From Nocardioides sp. Soil774 (GTDB taxonomy: Bacteria; Actinomycetota; Actinomycetes; Propionibacteriales; Nocardioidaceae), in NCBI RefSeq assembly GCF_001428125.1, contig NZ_LMSM01000010.1, positions 283,525-323,600 of the forward strand: a DNA stretch of 40,076 bases, written 5' to 3'. Below are positions 8,711-19,783 of this stretch, in pieces (position 1 is the first letter of the stretch; each line of letters begins with the position of its first letter). Under the pieces are notes generated by a model. That model was not told where the DNA came from and made no database searches. It saw only the letters and a program-made list of their open reading frames with translations. The position numbers and the translations under genes are program-made.

Positions 8711-9463
8711 TTGCCGGCGTACGTCGCGGGCTGCTGCGATGGGCGCGTGCTGGACGCGGCGCTCGACCTGTTCCTCGGCACCCGCTGCGTCGGCTGCGAC
8801 GCGCCGGGCCGGATGCTGTGCCCGGGCTGCCGCGCGGCCCTGTCGCGCCACGCCGCACCTGCGTGGCCCACGCCGGTGCCGGACGGCCTCGTGACGCCCT
8901 GGGCCACCGAGTCCTACGACGGCGCGGTCCGCGCGCTCGTCGTGGGCCACAAGGACCGCGGGCAGTGGGGCCACCGCCGGGTGCTCGGCGACCTCCTGGC
9001 CGAGGCGGTCCGGGCGGCGAGCGCGGACGTCCGCGCCGACACTGCGCCCCTGGTGCTGGTGCCGGTGCCCTCGCGTCCGGGTGCGGGACGCCAGCGCGGC
9101 TACGAGGCCACCGCCGCGCTCGTGCGCGAGGCGGCCCGGCGCCTGCGCGGCGAGCGGACCGTGCTCGTGGCGCCGCTGGTCGTCTCCCGCGGGGCCGCCG
9201 ACCAGGCGGGTCTCGACGCGCGCGGGAGGGCGGCCAACGTGCACGGCTCGATGCACTGCCCGTCGGTCGCGCTGGCCCGCCTGGCGCGCCGCTCGGCGCA
9301 CGCCCACGTGGTCGTCTGCGACGACGTGCTGACGACGGGAGCGACCGCGCGGGAGGCCCAGCGTGCCCTCGAGGCGGTGGGCCTGCGACCCCTCGCGGTC
9401 GCTGCCGTGGCCGCCACGAGGCGTCGGGGGAGCCGGGCGACGAGCTCCTCGCCCGACAGGTGA
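8711..9463 (+). CDS. ComF family phosphoribosyltransferase-like protein
   Basis: About 250 residues. An N-terminal Cys4 zinc-finger-like motif (CVGC...CPGC) is followed by a type I phosphoribosyltransferase fold with the PRPP-binding loop VVVCDDVLTTGAT near residues 197-209. ComF proteins are linked to DNA uptake in competent bacteria; the biochemical role in actinobacteria is unclear. This gene follows lpqB by 22 nt, the order seen in other actinobacteria. Start choice is uncertain: TTG at 8711 is given, but GTG at 8747 (VLDAALDLFLG) would also keep the zinc motif. Confidence 0.85.
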   Translation: MPAYVAGCCDGRVLDAALDLFLGTRCVGCDAPGRMLCPGCRAALSRHAAPAWPTPVPDGLVTPWATESYDGAVRALVVGHKDRGQWGHRRVLGDLLAEAVRAASADVRADTAPLVLVPVPSRPGAGRQRGYEATAALVREAARRLRGERTVLVAPLVVSRGAADQAGLDARGRAANVHGSMHCPSVALARLARRSAHAHVVVCDDVLTTGATAREAQRALEAVGLRPLAVAAVAATRRRGSRATSSSPDR

Positions 9464-9471
9464 CCCGAGTG

Positions 9472-9500
9472 TTGGCCCGGGGGCGCGGAAGGGCTAGCGT
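9472..9500 (+). promoter_or_regulatory. Probable promoter of the hpf leader / structured RNA
   Basis: TTGGCC at 9472-9477 and TAGCGT at 9495-9500 are separated by exactly 17 bp, immediately after the comF-like gene. The predicted transcription start is around 9506-9508, giving a leader of about 350 nt before hpf. Confidence 0.55.
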
Positions 9501-9506
9501 CTTGTC

Positions 9507-9745
9507 ATGGAGTCCGTTCGGGTCCGTGGTTGCGTCACAGAGACGAGTTCTCCGTGGCTAGCCGATGCCAGTCGCAGGCGAAACGGTCCACGTAAGTCCA
9601 CGGACGGTGCGCTCTCGAGCGCAGGGTCCGCAGGACGATCACGGTGCGGCTTAGAAGTAAGTCCTGCCCCGTCCCCGGCACCAGATGTGCCGGACGCCGG
9701 GAGAAGGCCAGTAGTGGCGGAGAAGCTGCGAACGTCTCAGCAGGC
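9507..9745 (+). ncRNA. Candidate raiA-motif structured RNA upstream of hpf
   Basis: The 396-bp gap 9464-9859 has no convincing gene but contains nested complementary segments. GAGACG (9540-9545) plus TTC (9548-9550) can pair with GAA (9730-9732) plus CGTCTC (9733-9738), enclosing about 200 nt. TCCGTGG (9551-9557) can pair with CCACGGA (9598-9604), in competition with a helix CGGAC (9601-9605) / GTCCG (9626-9630) that encloses the hairpin TGCGCT-CTCG-AGCGCA (9608-9623). CCGGCAC-CAGAT-GTGCCGG (9675-9693) forms a perfect 7-bp stem. The raiA RNA motif is a known class of about this size found upstream of raiA/hpf genes in Firmicutes and Actinobacteria. Assignment rests on position and structure, not on a covariance-model match; boundaries are approximate. 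Confidence 0.55.
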
Positions 9746-9859
9746 GGTTGTGGGGTCGAAGACCAGGTCGGCCGGACGGGCTCCATCCCACCCTGCCCCG
9801 GCGCACGTCGCCGCGGCCCATGGACGGGTGTGGTCCGCTCGCTAGTTGAGGAGGTTCAC

Positions 9860-10486
9860 ATGGAGGTTGTGGTCACGGGACGGCACTGCGAGGTGTCCGA
9901 CCGGTTCCGCGAGCACGTCTCGGAGAAGCTCGGCCGCCTGGAGAAGCACGACCACCGGATCCAGCGGGTCCAGGTGGAGGTGGAGCTCGAGAAGAACCCT
10001 CGACAACACGATCGTTCGACCAAGGTCGAGCTCACGGCGTTCTCCAAGGGCCCGGTCATCCGGGCCGAGGCCGCCGCCGAGGACAAGATGGGCGCACTCG
10101 ACCTCGCCCTCGACAAGATGCAGGCGCAGATGCGTCGCGCCGCCGACCGGCGCCGCGTGCACAAGGGCCGCAACACCCACGTGTCGGTCGGCGAGGTGCT
10201 GGCCTCGATGCCCGAGGCGGAGGAGCCGGCCGCGGACGACGGAGTCGTCGAGCACCAGGTCGGGCCCATCACGGTGACCGGTGACGGTCCGCTGGTGGTG
10301 CGCGAGAAGTCCCACAACGCCGCACCCATGACGCTCGACCAGGCGCTCTACGAGATGGAGCTGGTGGGCCACGACTTCTACCTCTACGTCGACAAGGAGA
10401 GCGAGCGTCCCTCGGTCGTCTACCGCCGGCGCGGCTACGACTACGGAGTGATCTCGCTCGACGTCGCCGGTGAGCTGGCCGGCTGA
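9860..10486 (+). CDS. hpf: Long-form ribosome hibernation-promoting factor
   Basis: 208 residues. The N-terminal domain (about 1-105, MEVVVTGRHCEVSDRFREHV...) is the RaiA/HPF fold that sits in the 30S decoding and mRNA channel. A variable linker follows, and the C-terminal ~55 residues (MTLDQALYEMELVGHDFYLYVD to the end) are the dimerisation domain that makes 100S ribosome dimers. It protects idle ribosomes in stationary phase or stress. The ATG follows GAGGAGG (9849-9855) with good spacing. The long leader with candidate structured RNA suggests post-transcriptional control or a hosted independent RNA. Confidence 0.95.
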   Translation: MEVVVTGRHCEVSDRFREHVSEKLGRLEKHDHRIQRVQVEVELEKNPRQHDRSTKVELTAFSKGPVIRAEAAAEDKMGALDLALDKMQAQMRRAADRRRVHKGRNTHVSVGEVLASMPEAEEPAADDGVVEHQVGPITVTGDGPLVVREKSHNAAPMTLDQALYEMELVGHDFYLYVDKESERPSVVYRRRGYDYGVISLDVAGELAG

Positions 10487-10534
10487 CGCCCGCACTGCCG
10501 CGCCCCGGTCGCGCGCGCATGACATGATGCGCGC

Positions 10535-11209
10535 GTGACCGAGGCACAAGGCAGTGAACCCGTCCGCGTCCTGGTGGTCGACGACCAGGAGCTCTTCCGT
10601 CGTGGCCTGATCATGCTGCTGGGCAGCGACAGCGACATCGAGGTCGTGGGGGAGGCCTCCGACGGCATCACCGCCACCGAGCTGGCCGTCCGCACCGCGC
10701 CCGACGTGATCCTGCTCGACGTACGCATGCCGCGCCGCACCGGCGTCGAGGCCTGCCGCGGCATCAAGGAGGCCGTGCCGTCGGCCAAGATCATCATGCT
10801 CACCGTCTCCGACGAGGAGGCCGACCTCTACGAGTCGGTCAAGAACGGCGCCTCGGGCTACCTGCTCAAGGACTCCTCGATCGAGGAGGTCGCGCAGGCG
10901 ATCCGCGTGGTCAACGAGGGCCAGTCGCTGATCAGCCCGTCGATGGCGGTCAAGCTGATCGACGAGTTCAAGCAGATGTCGAAGCCCGAGCGTGAGCAGG
11001 GCCCGGCGCTCAAGCTCACCGAGCGCGAGCTCGAGGTGCTGCGGCTGGTGGCCAAGGGCCTCAACAACCGCGAGGTCGCCAAGGAGCTGTTCATCTCCGA
11101 GAACACGGTGAAGAACCACGTCCGCAACATCCTGGAGAAGCTGCAGCTGCACTCGCGCATGGAGGCCGTCATGTACGCCATGCGCGAGAAGCTCCTCGAC
11201 CTGCCCTAG
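10535..11209 (+). CDS. Orphan NarL/FixJ-type response regulator
   Basis: 224 residues from GTG. It has a receiver domain with DD at 16-17, phospho-acceptor D62 (VILLDVRMP), TVS and K in GYLLKD. A LuxR-type helix-turn-helix follows at the C-terminus ([39 protein letters not shown]). No histidine kinase gene adjoins it. CATGAT at 10523-10528 lies 6 nt before the GTG, suggesting a leaderless mRNA. A response regulator between hpf and secA is a conserved arrangement in Streptomyces and relatives, so it is probably a core gene. Its target genes are unknown. Confidence 0.9.
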   Translation: MTEAQGSEPVRVLVVDDQELFRRGLIMLLGSDSDIEVVGEASDGITATELAVRTAPDVILLDVRMPRRTGVEACRGIKEAVPSAKIIMLTVSDEEADLYESVKNGASGYLLKDSSIEEVAQAIRVVNEGQSLISPSMAVKLIDEFKQMSKPEREQGPALKLTERELEVLRLVAKGLNNREVAKELFISENTVKNHVRNILEKLQLHSRMEAVMYAMREKLLDLP

Positions 11210-11214
11210 GTCGC

Positions 11215-12432
11215 ATGGACCAGCTGACCAGGCTCCAGGCCCGCCGCATCGCGCTGGCCGCGCAGGGGTTCACCGACCGGCCGCACGCCACACCGTCGAT
11301 GCGCACGTTCGACCGCACGCTGGCGCGCACCGGCGTGCTGCAGGTCGACTCGGTCAACGTGCTGCAGCGCGCGCACTTCATGCCGCTCTACTCCCGCATG
11401 GGCCCCTACGACGTCGACCTCCTGCGCCGCGCGAGCGAGCGCCGTCCGCGCCGGGTCGTGGAGTACTGGGCCCACGTCCAGGCGCTGATGCCGGTCGAGC
11501 TCTGGCCGCACATGCGCCACCGGATGGAGAAGTACCGCGCCGAGCGCGGCAAGTGGGGGTTCACCGCCGACGCCGCGCTCGAGCCGCGGGTGCTGGCCGC
11601 GGTCCGCGACCGCGGGCCGGTGACCGCCCGTGACCTGGAGGAGGAGTTCAGCTCCGGGCCGCGCACCAAGGAGCACTGGGGCTGGAACTGGTCCGACTCG
11701 CGCAAGGTGCTCGACTACCTGTTCCTGGTCGGCGACGTGGCGATCGCCGGGCGCACCAGCCAGTTCGAGGTCCTCTACGACGTCCCCGAGCGCGTGCTGC
11801 CCGCCGCGGTCCTCGACGCGCCGACGCCGACGCCGCAGGACGCGGTCACCGAGCTGGTACGCCGCGCCGCACGCTCGCACGGCGTCGCGAGCGCGGCCTG
11901 CCTGGCCGACTACTACCGCCTGCGCCTCCAGCCCGCCGAGGGCAAGCCGAGTGCGAAGGTCGCGATCGACCGGCTCGTCGAGGAGGGCGAGCTGGTCCCG
12001 GTGCGCGTGCAGGGCTGGAACCGCCAGGCCTACCTCCACCGCGACGCGCGGCTCCAGCGCCGGGTGGGCGCCCGCGCCCTGCTGAGCCCGTTCGACCCGG
12101 TGGTGTGGGAGCGGGCGCGCGCAGAGGCGCTGTTCGAGTTCTTCTACCGCATCGAGATCTACGTCCCCGCCGAGAAGCGCCTCCACGGCTACTACGTGCT
12201 GCCCTTCCTGCTCGGCGACCGGCTGGTGGCGCGCGTCGACCTCAAGGCCGACCGAGCCGGCCGCGTGCTGCTGGTGCCGGGTGCGTTCGCCGAGCCCGGC
12301 GCCCCCGCGGAGACCGCGGAGGAGCTCGCCTGCGAGCTGCGCCGGCTCGCGGGATGGCTCGGCCTGGACGACGTCGTGGTGGGCCGCAATGGCGACCTGT
12401 CCGAGCCGTTGCGGGACTCGTTGGGACGGTAG
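11215..12432 (+). CDS. YcaQ-like winged-helix DNA glycosylase (AlkZ/YcaQ superfamily)
   Basis: 405 residues. The family is built of tandem winged-helix domains and removes alkylated bases or unhooks interstrand crosslinks. The catalytic QxD motif of the YcaQ branch is visible as Q43-V44-D45 (LQVDSVNVLQRAHF), followed by the family segment EYWAHVQALMP. The C-terminal part (LLSPFDPVVW, RLHGYYVLPFL) also fits. The ATG is 5 nt after the stop of the response regulator, so co-transcription is likely. Many databases call such proteins only 'winged helix DNA-binding domain-containing'. The substrate is inferred from the family. Confidence 0.85.
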   Translation: MDQLTRLQARRIALAAQGFTDRPHATPSMRTFDRTLARTGVLQVDSVNVLQRAHFMPLYSRMGPYDVDLLRRASERRPRRVVEYWAHVQALMPVELWPHMRHRMEKYRAERGKWGFTADAALEPRVLAAVRDRGPVTARDLEEEFSSGPRTKEHWGWNWSDSRKVLDYLFLVGDVAIAGRTSQFEVLYDVPERVLPAAVLDAPTPTPQDAVTELVRRAARSHGVASAACLADYYRLRLQPAEGKPSAKVAIDRLVEEGELVPVRVQGWNRQAYLHRDARLQRRVGARALLSPFDPVVWERARAEALFEFFYRIEIYVPAEKRLHGYYVLPFLLGDRLVARVDLKADRAGRVLLVPGAFAEPGAPAETAEELACELRRLAGWLGLDDVVVGRNGDLSEPLRDSLGR

Positions 12433-12433
12433 G

Positions 12434-12447
12434 TACAGTTACCACTC
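12434..12447 (+). promoter_or_regulatory. Leaderless-type -10 box of secA
   Basis: TACAGT at 12434-12439 lies 8 nt before the GTG of secA, immediately after the glycosylase stop. No Shine-Dalgarno sequence is present. This gives secA its own promoter despite the tight packing. Confidence 0.55.
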
Positions 12448-15312
<2,865 letters not shown>

Positions 15313-15334
15313 GCACCACGTCGACCGGGGCGGC

Positions 15335-15850
15335 TCAGCCCCAGGCGATCGCGACGCACTGCCATCGGTCGCGCACGACCTCGAAGCGGGCAGCGACGGC
15401 GCGCGAGCGACGTCCGTAGCGCACGTGGGCGCTGGCCTCGACCGCGTCGTCGCGGATCAACGCGGTGCGTACGCCGACCACCACCGGCCGCGTCGGGTGG
15501 GGCCTCCTGGCCCGTCCCGGCGCCAAGCCTCCCGCCTCGGCGACCGTCCGTACCCGCGCGGACAGGTCGTCGTAGACCTCCGGGACGGTGTGTCGCAGCA
15601 CCTGGGTGACGGGGCGGTCGCCGGACGCGATCTCGACCAGCGCCTGCAGGTAGCGACCGACGAACGCGTCGACCTGGACGCGCTGCTCGCGCTCCAGCGC
15701 CACCAGGTCGGAGGCGTGCGCGCTGCGCAACCGGGGGCGCGGTGGAGCGGTGCGCGGGGTGAGGTCGAGCGCCAGCGCGCCCTGCACGCTCGCCACCGGC
15801 TGCGGCGACCTGAGGGGGATGACCTCGGCATCGGTGTCCGGTGTGCTCAT
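15335..15850 (-). CDS. Rv3235-like (DUF6459) protein
   Basis: 171 residues, cytoplasmic, no signal peptide. The C-terminal segment (LVALEREQRVQVDAFVGRYLQALVEIASGDRPVTQVLRHTVPEVYDDL ... WQCVAIAWG) resembles the Rv3235 family found near secA in many actinobacteria. The fold may be of the NTF2/SnoaL type, but no function is established. The ATG at 15850 overlaps the stop of the upstream LysM gene (ATGA), so the two are translationally coupled. It converges on secA with a 22-bp gap. Confidence 0.75.
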   Translation of the reverse strand: MSTPDTDAEVIPLRSPQPVASVQGALALDLTPRTAPPRPRLRSAHASDLVALEREQRVQVDAFVGRYLQALVEIASGDRPVTQVLRHTVPEVYDDLSARVRTVAEAGGLAPGRARRPHPTRPVVVGVRTALIRDDAVEASAHVRYGRRSRAVAARFEVVRDRWQCVAIAWG

Positions 15851-16518
15851 GATCGATCTCCGTCCTTCTCGGTGTGCGGGTCGGTGTGCGGGTCGGTGTG
15901 CGGGTCGGGCAGCCGGAGCGCCTGGCCCGGGTGGATCAGGTCGGGATCGGCGCCCACCACGTCGCGGTTGGCCGTCCAGATGGCGCGCCAGCGCTCGTCG
16001 ATGGAGTCGCCGGCCGGGTGGGCCCGCGCGATCGACCACAGCGAGTCGCCGGGTCGTACGACGTAGGTGCCGGCGCTCCCGGTCGTCGCGGGCGCGACCG
16101 GTGCGGGGCGGACCCGGTGGGCGGCCGGGGCCACGGCACGCTCGGGCAGCGCGAGGCCGGCGAGCAGCTCGGCGCCGCCACCGGCGTCAGCCGCGACCGC
16201 CGGCGCACCGGCCCCTGCGACCACTGCGGCGCCGCAGGCCAGGAGCACGAGCCGTCGGGTGGTGCCGCCTCCCGGACGGATCCGCCCGGTCACCAGCTCG
16301 GCGGCCGTGACGGAGGTGACGACCCACAGCCACGCGAGCGCGACCGTGAGCGCCACCGCGCACCCGGCAACGAGCACGTCGGCGACCGCGCCGGGCCCCG
16401 CGGGCCCGGCCGCCGTGCGCCAGGCGCCACGGAGTGAGGACGCCGCAAGGAGCGTGGCGGCCGACACGGCCAGCCACACCGCCATCGGTCGGAAGGTCGT
16501 GCGAGGTGCCCGAGTCAT
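15847..16518 (-). CDS. Membrane-anchored LysM-domain protein
   Basis: 223 residues. Two or three hydrophobic segments lie in the N-terminal ~115 residues (around 12-27, 45-70 and 88-110). A single LysM motif (TYVVRPGDSLWSIARAH ... GDSIDERWRAIWTANRDVVGADPDLIHPGQALRLP) is at about 150-200. LysM binds N-acetylglucosamine-containing glycans, so this is probably a peptidoglycan-binding envelope protein. The tail carries three DPHT units from a 12-bp repeat. AAGAAGG lies about 7 nt before the ATG. Confidence 0.85.
   Translation of the reverse strand: MTRAPRTTFRPMAVWLAVSAATLLAASSLRGAWRTAAGPAGPGAVADVLVAGCAVALTVALAWLWVVTSVTAAELVTGRIRPGGGTTRRLVLLACGAAVVAGAGAPAVAADAGGGAELLAGLALPERAVAPAAHRVRPAPVAPATTGSAGTYVVRPGDSLWSIARAHPAGDSIDERWRAIWTANRDVVGADPDLIHPGQALRLPDPHTDPHTDPHTEKDGDRS
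15871..15906 (-). repeat. 12-bp tandem repeat, 3 copies, in LysM gene tail
   Basis: Three identical 12-bp units (plus strand GGTGTGCGGGTC) encode DPHT-DPHT-DPHT at the C-terminus of the LysM protein. Confidence 0.9.
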
Positions 16519-16550
16519 GCGCTTGCCTTCTTTTTGCGTGTGTTTGCTTC

Positions 16551-16579
16551 ATTCAACGAATGTTTGAGAGACCTGTCAA
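16551..16579 (-). promoter_or_regulatory. Canonical sigma-70-type promoter of the LysM operon, with overlapping palindrome
   Basis: On the minus strand TTGACA (16579-16574) and TTGAAT (16556-16551) are separated by exactly 17 bp. The transcript would begin near 16544, leaving a ~26-nt leader containing AAGAAGG. The -10 lies within the inverted repeat CATTC-AAC-GAATG (16550-16562), a possible operator. The surrounding 70 bp are markedly AT-richer than the rest of the window. Confidence 0.65.
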
Positions 16580-16651
16580 AGATTTCTCCACAGCCCTCGC
16601 GCAACCGACCACTGTCCGCGGGCGTCACCTTGACGAAGGGGGTGCGCACAG

Positions 16652-17689
16652 ATGCCCAGGAGGTCCCACCGGCTCGCGTCCGCAGCAGCGGTCGTGGCGA
16701 TCGCAGCCGTCGGCGCGACTGTCGCCCTGCAGGCGTGCGTAGGCTCGGACACGCCGCGACCGGCAGGTGCCGCGGCAGACCGCACGACGCCGGCACCCGA
16801 GGCTGGCCCGGCGACGTGGGGTGGCCAGCCGGACGTCCCCGTGGAGGTCGACGGCGACCTGTGGGTCGGCGGGGAGCAGGTGCCCGGTGAGTGGTGGGGC
16901 GTCGAGGGCCGCGGGACCCGGTGGATCGGTGTCCAGCTCGACCGGACCTGGTGGTGGGGCAACGACGCGCAGCCGCGGCGGATGGAGGGCGAGGTCGACC
17001 AGGGGCCGGCCATCTCCGCGAGCGGCCGCTACCTGGCGTACGTCGTGGGTGGGGGACGGGAGTGGACCGCGGTCGCGGTCGACACGGACGACGGCGGTCA
17101 CGACGTGGGGACGGTCGAGCTGCCGCACGAGCGGATGAGCCCGGCGCCCCGCGCGGTGGCGGTGACCGACGACGGGCTCGTCGTCGTGGGAGGACCACGC
17201 TTCCAGTGGGTGTGGCGACCGCTGGTCGACGGCGCGACCGTGGAGCTCGCCCGGGCCGCCCCGGGGCAGGCTGTCGTCGGCAGCACAGCCGGGGGGCTGG
17301 TCGTCAACGAGGGCAGGTACGACCGCACGGACGGCGCACAGGGCGCGCCCTACCTCGCGCGGATCGCCGAGGACGGCACGCTGCGGCGGCTCGGCCCGGT
17401 GCCGACCCACGACGCGCTGGAGGCCAGCGAGCAGTGGCTGGCCTATGCGCCGCCGGGCACGCTCGGCGGTGAGGCCTGGGGGCCGGACCGGCTGCAGGTG
17501 CAGCGCCTGGACGGCTCGCGCGCGGGCGTGCTCGCCGCGCCGGACGGGTGGCGGTTCAACCCCTCGGACATGCAGTGGGAGACCGCCGGCGGGCTGCTCG
17601 TGGTGGTGGTGTCCCCGGACGGCGACGAGGCGCTGGCCCGCTGTCGACCGGACAAGATGACGTGCACGATGGTGGACCTGCCTGACTAG
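16652..17689 (+). CDS. Putative lipoprotein, beta-propeller-like, function unknown
   Basis: 345 residues. The N-terminus has two arginines, a hydrophobic core and Cys29 in LQAC, which is close to a lipobox but with an unusual Gln. The mature part is rich in Trp, Gly and Asp, with recurring strands such as AISASGRYLAYVVGG, VTDDGLVVVGG and LLVVVVSPDGDEALA, suggesting a beta-propeller (WD40/TolB-like). No catalytic motif was recognised. The gene diverges from the LysM operon across a 133-bp gap. AAGGGGG precedes the ATG at reasonable spacing. Confidence 0.65.
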   Translation: MPRRSHRLASAAAVVAIAAVGATVALQACVGSDTPRPAGAAADRTTPAPEAGPATWGGQPDVPVEVDGDLWVGGEQVPGEWWGVEGRGTRWIGVQLDRTWWWGNDAQPRRMEGEVDQGPAISASGRYLAYVVGGGREWTAVAVDTDDGGHDVGTVELPHERMSPAPRAVAVTDDGLVVVGGPRFQWVWRPLVDGATVELARAAPGQAVVGSTAGGLVVNEGRYDRTDGAQGAPYLARIAEDGTLRRLGPVPTHDALEASEQWLAYAPPGTLGGEAWGPDRLQVQRLDGSRAGVLAAPDGWRFNPSDMQWETAGGLLVVVVSPDGDEALARCRPDKMTCTMVDLPD

Positions 17690-17698
17690 GCTCCGGGC

Positions 17699-18235
17699 AT
17701 GTCCTGGGAGCACGAGCTGTTCGCGCTGTTCGACGACCTCGAGGGGCACGCTGCCGCGCTGTGGGAGGCCGACCGCGAGGCCGAGCTCGCTGACCGCGCG
17801 CGCACGGAGTACGCCACGGTCACGCTCGCGAGCCGCCTGATGGCGTCGCGGGGCCGCGCGGTCGCGCTCGACCTGCCGCACGTCGGCCGCGTCGAGGGCA
17901 CCCTGGACCGGGTCGGCGACGGCTGGTGCCTGCTCAGCGGCGCCGGCCAGGACTGGATCGTCCCGTTGCCCGCGGTCGGAGCCGTGCACGGCGCCGCCGA
18001 GCGCTCGGTGCCGGAGGTCGCCTGGTCACCCGTCGACCGGCTCGGCCTGCGCTCCGCGCTGCGGCGCGTCGCTGACGCGGACGCGCGCTGCCTGCTGCAC
18101 CTGCGTGACGGCAGCCGTCACGAGGCGCGTGTCGAGCGGGTCGGGGCCGACTTCCTCGAGTGCCGCGACACCGCGGGCGGGGCGCTGCTGGTGCCGTACG
18201 CCGCCCTCGTCGCCGTCCAGCGCCGCGACGACTGA
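17699..18235 (+). CDS. Conserved actinobacterial hypothetical protein
   Basis: 178 residues, soluble, no signal peptide. The N-terminus is helical and acidic (MSWEHELFALFDDLEGHAAALWEADREAEL). Two similar beta-rich stretches follow, the last reading LHLRDGSRHEARVERVGADFLEC ... LLVPYAALVAVQ, which has the look of a small SH3- or Sm-like barrel; this is a guess from pattern only. TAGGCT lies 6 nt before the ATG, so the mRNA is probably leaderless. It converges on tatB with a 9-bp gap. Function unknown. Confidence 0.65.
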   Translation: MSWEHELFALFDDLEGHAAALWEADREAELADRARTEYATVTLASRLMASRGRAVALDLPHVGRVEGTLDRVGDGWCLLSGAGQDWIVPLPAVGAVHGAAERSVPEVAWSPVDRLGLRSALRRVADADARCLLHLRDGSRHEARVERVGADFLECRDTAGGALLVPYAALVAVQRRDD

Positions 18236-18244
18236 CGGGACGGG

Positions 18245-18574
18245 TCAGGTCGCCTCGACGTCGTACGGCGGGACCTGGCCCTCGGGCAGCGCTGCCTTCG
18301 CGGTCTCCCTGGCCTGCTCGCGGTCGACCTCGGCCATCGCCTCGGTGATGTGCTTGCGCACGATCGTGCGGGGGTCGAGGTCACGCAGCTGCAGGTCGGA
18401 GTACTCCGGACCGAGCTCGCTGCGCAGCTCGTCGCGCGCGCTGTGCGCCAGGCCGCGTGCCCGGTGGAGCAGCTGGGCGGCCTGGCGGGCGAGGTCGGGC
18501 AGCCGGTCAGGACCGAGCACGACGACGGCGACGAGGGCGATCACTGCCAGCTCGAGGAGCCCGACGTCGAACAT
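18245..18574 (-). CDS. tatB: Twin-arginine translocase subunit TatB
   Basis: 109 residues. A short periplasmic N-terminus precedes one membrane helix (about 5-21, LLELAVIALVAVVVLG), the hinge GPDRLPDLARQ and an amphipathic helix with a charged tail. This is the TatA/B layout; the longer tail and MFDVG start favour TatB, which with TatC recognises twin-arginine substrates. TAGGTT on the minus strand (18587-18582) lies 7 nt before the ATG, giving it its own leaderless promoter downstream of mrp. Confidence 0.88.
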   Translation of the reverse strand: MFDVGLLELAVIALVAVVVLGPDRLPDLARQAAQLLHRARGLAHSARDELRSELGPEYSDLQLRDLDPRTIVRKHITEAMAEVDREQARETAKAALPEGQVPPYDVEAT

Positions 18575-18591
18575 GGGTCAGAACCTACTGC

Positions 18592-19752
18592 TCAGAACCG
18601 GTTGGAGGGGGTCAGTCCGAGCTGCATCCCGGCGAGTCCTCGTCCGCGCCCCGACAGGGTCGTGGCCACGCGGGTCAGCTCGCGGGCCGCGGGCGCCGCC
18701 GGGTCGGCCTCGACGATGGGCTTGCCGACGTCGCCGCCCTCGCGCAGCGAGACGTCGAGCGGGATCCTCGCCAGGACCGGGACGTCGTAGCCGAAGCGCC
18801 CCGACAACGTGGCCGCGACGCGGTCGCCGCCACCGCTGCCGAACACCTCGAGGCGGTGGTCGTCCTCGGCGGGGCAGTGGGGGCAGGGGAGGTAGCTCAT
18901 GTTCTCCACGACGCCGATGACGCGCTGGTGCATCATCGAGGCCATCGTGCCGGCGCGCTCGGCGACCTCGGCCGCGGCCTCCTGCGGGGTGGTGACCACG
19001 ACGACCTCCGCGCTGGGCAGGTGCTGGCCCAGGGAGATGGCCACGTCGCCGGTGCCGGGCGGCAGGTCGAGCAGCAGGGCGTCGAGGTCGCCCCAGTAGA
19101 CGTCGGCCAGCATCTGCACGAGCGCACGGTCGAGCATGGGGCCGCGCCAGGCGACGACCTGGTCGCGACGCGGCTTGAGCATGCCGATGGAGATGACCGA
19201 GACGCCGCTGGGCGTGGGCACGGGCATGATCAGGTCGTCGACCTGCGTGGGGCGGGCGTCGGCGATGCCGAGCATCGCGGGGACGGAGTGGCCGTAGATG
19301 TCGGCGTCCACGATGCCGACGCGCAGGCCCTGCGCGGCCAGGGCCAGCGCGAGGTTGACGGTGACCGACGACTTGCCGACGCCGCCCTTGCCGCTGGCGA
19401 TGGCGTAGACCTTGGTGAGCGAGCCCGGCTGGGCGAAGGGGATCTCGCGCTGGGCGCGTCCGTCGCTGAGGATCTCCTTCAGGCCGGCGCGCTGCTCGGC
19501 GCTCATCACGCCGAGGGTGAGGCCGACCGAGCTCACGCCGGGGACCGCGGTCACGGCCGCGGTCACCTCGCGGTTGATGGTGTCCTTGAGCGGGCAACCG
19601 GCGACGGTGAGCAGCACGTGGACGGCGACGGAGCCGTCTTCGGCGACCTCGACGGAGTCCACCATCCCCAGCTCCGTGATCGGCCGCTTGATCTCGGGGT
19701 CGTTGACGCGTGCCAGCGCGTCCATCACCTGCTGCTGCGTGGGGGTGCTCAT
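18592..19752 (-). CDS. mrp: Mrp/NBP35-type Fe-S cluster carrier ATPase
   Basis: 386 residues. An N-terminal MIP18-type (DUF59) domain spans about 5-85. It is followed by a ParA/MinD-like ATPase with deviant Walker A SGKGGVGKSS (120-129), DADIYGHS, and a later CPHC pair typical of the bridging cluster site. It would deliver Fe-S clusters to apoproteins in the cytosol. The ATG at 19752 is chosen because TAGACT on the minus strand lies 8 nt upstream and the DUF59 fold begins right after it; the frame continues further upstream without coding character. Confidence 0.92.
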   Translation of the reverse strand: MSTPTQQQVMDALARVNDPEIKRPITELGMVDSVEVAEDGSVAVHVLLTVAGCPLKDTINREVTAAVTAVPGVSSVGLTLGVMSAEQRAGLKEILSDGRAQREIPFAQPGSLTKVYAIASGKGGVGKSSVTVNLALALAAQGLRVGIVDADIYGHSVPAMLGIADARPTQVDDLIMPVPTPSGVSVISIGMLKPRRDQVVAWRGPMLDRALVQMLADVYWGDLDALLLDLPPGTGDVAISLGQHLPSAEVVVVTTPQEAAAEVAERAGTMASMMHQRVIGVVENMSYLPCPHCPAEDDHRLEVFGSGGGDRVAATLSGRFGYDVPVLARIPLDVSLREGGDVGKPIVEADPAAPAARELTRVATTLSGRGRGLAGMQLGLTPSNRF

Positions 19753-19783
19753 GATGCAGAAGTCTACGAGCCGCCCCCCGACC

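Noticed and set aside
9820..9849. Nine-codon upstream reading frame just before hpf
   Set aside because: It has no ribosome-binding site of its own and overlaps the hpf Shine-Dalgarno region; probably chance.
16515..17198. Minus-strand frame ending at the LysM start
   Set aside because: Most of it lies opposite the lipoprotein gene with shadow composition. The last part coincides with the LysM promoter, so a separate small gene is not supported.
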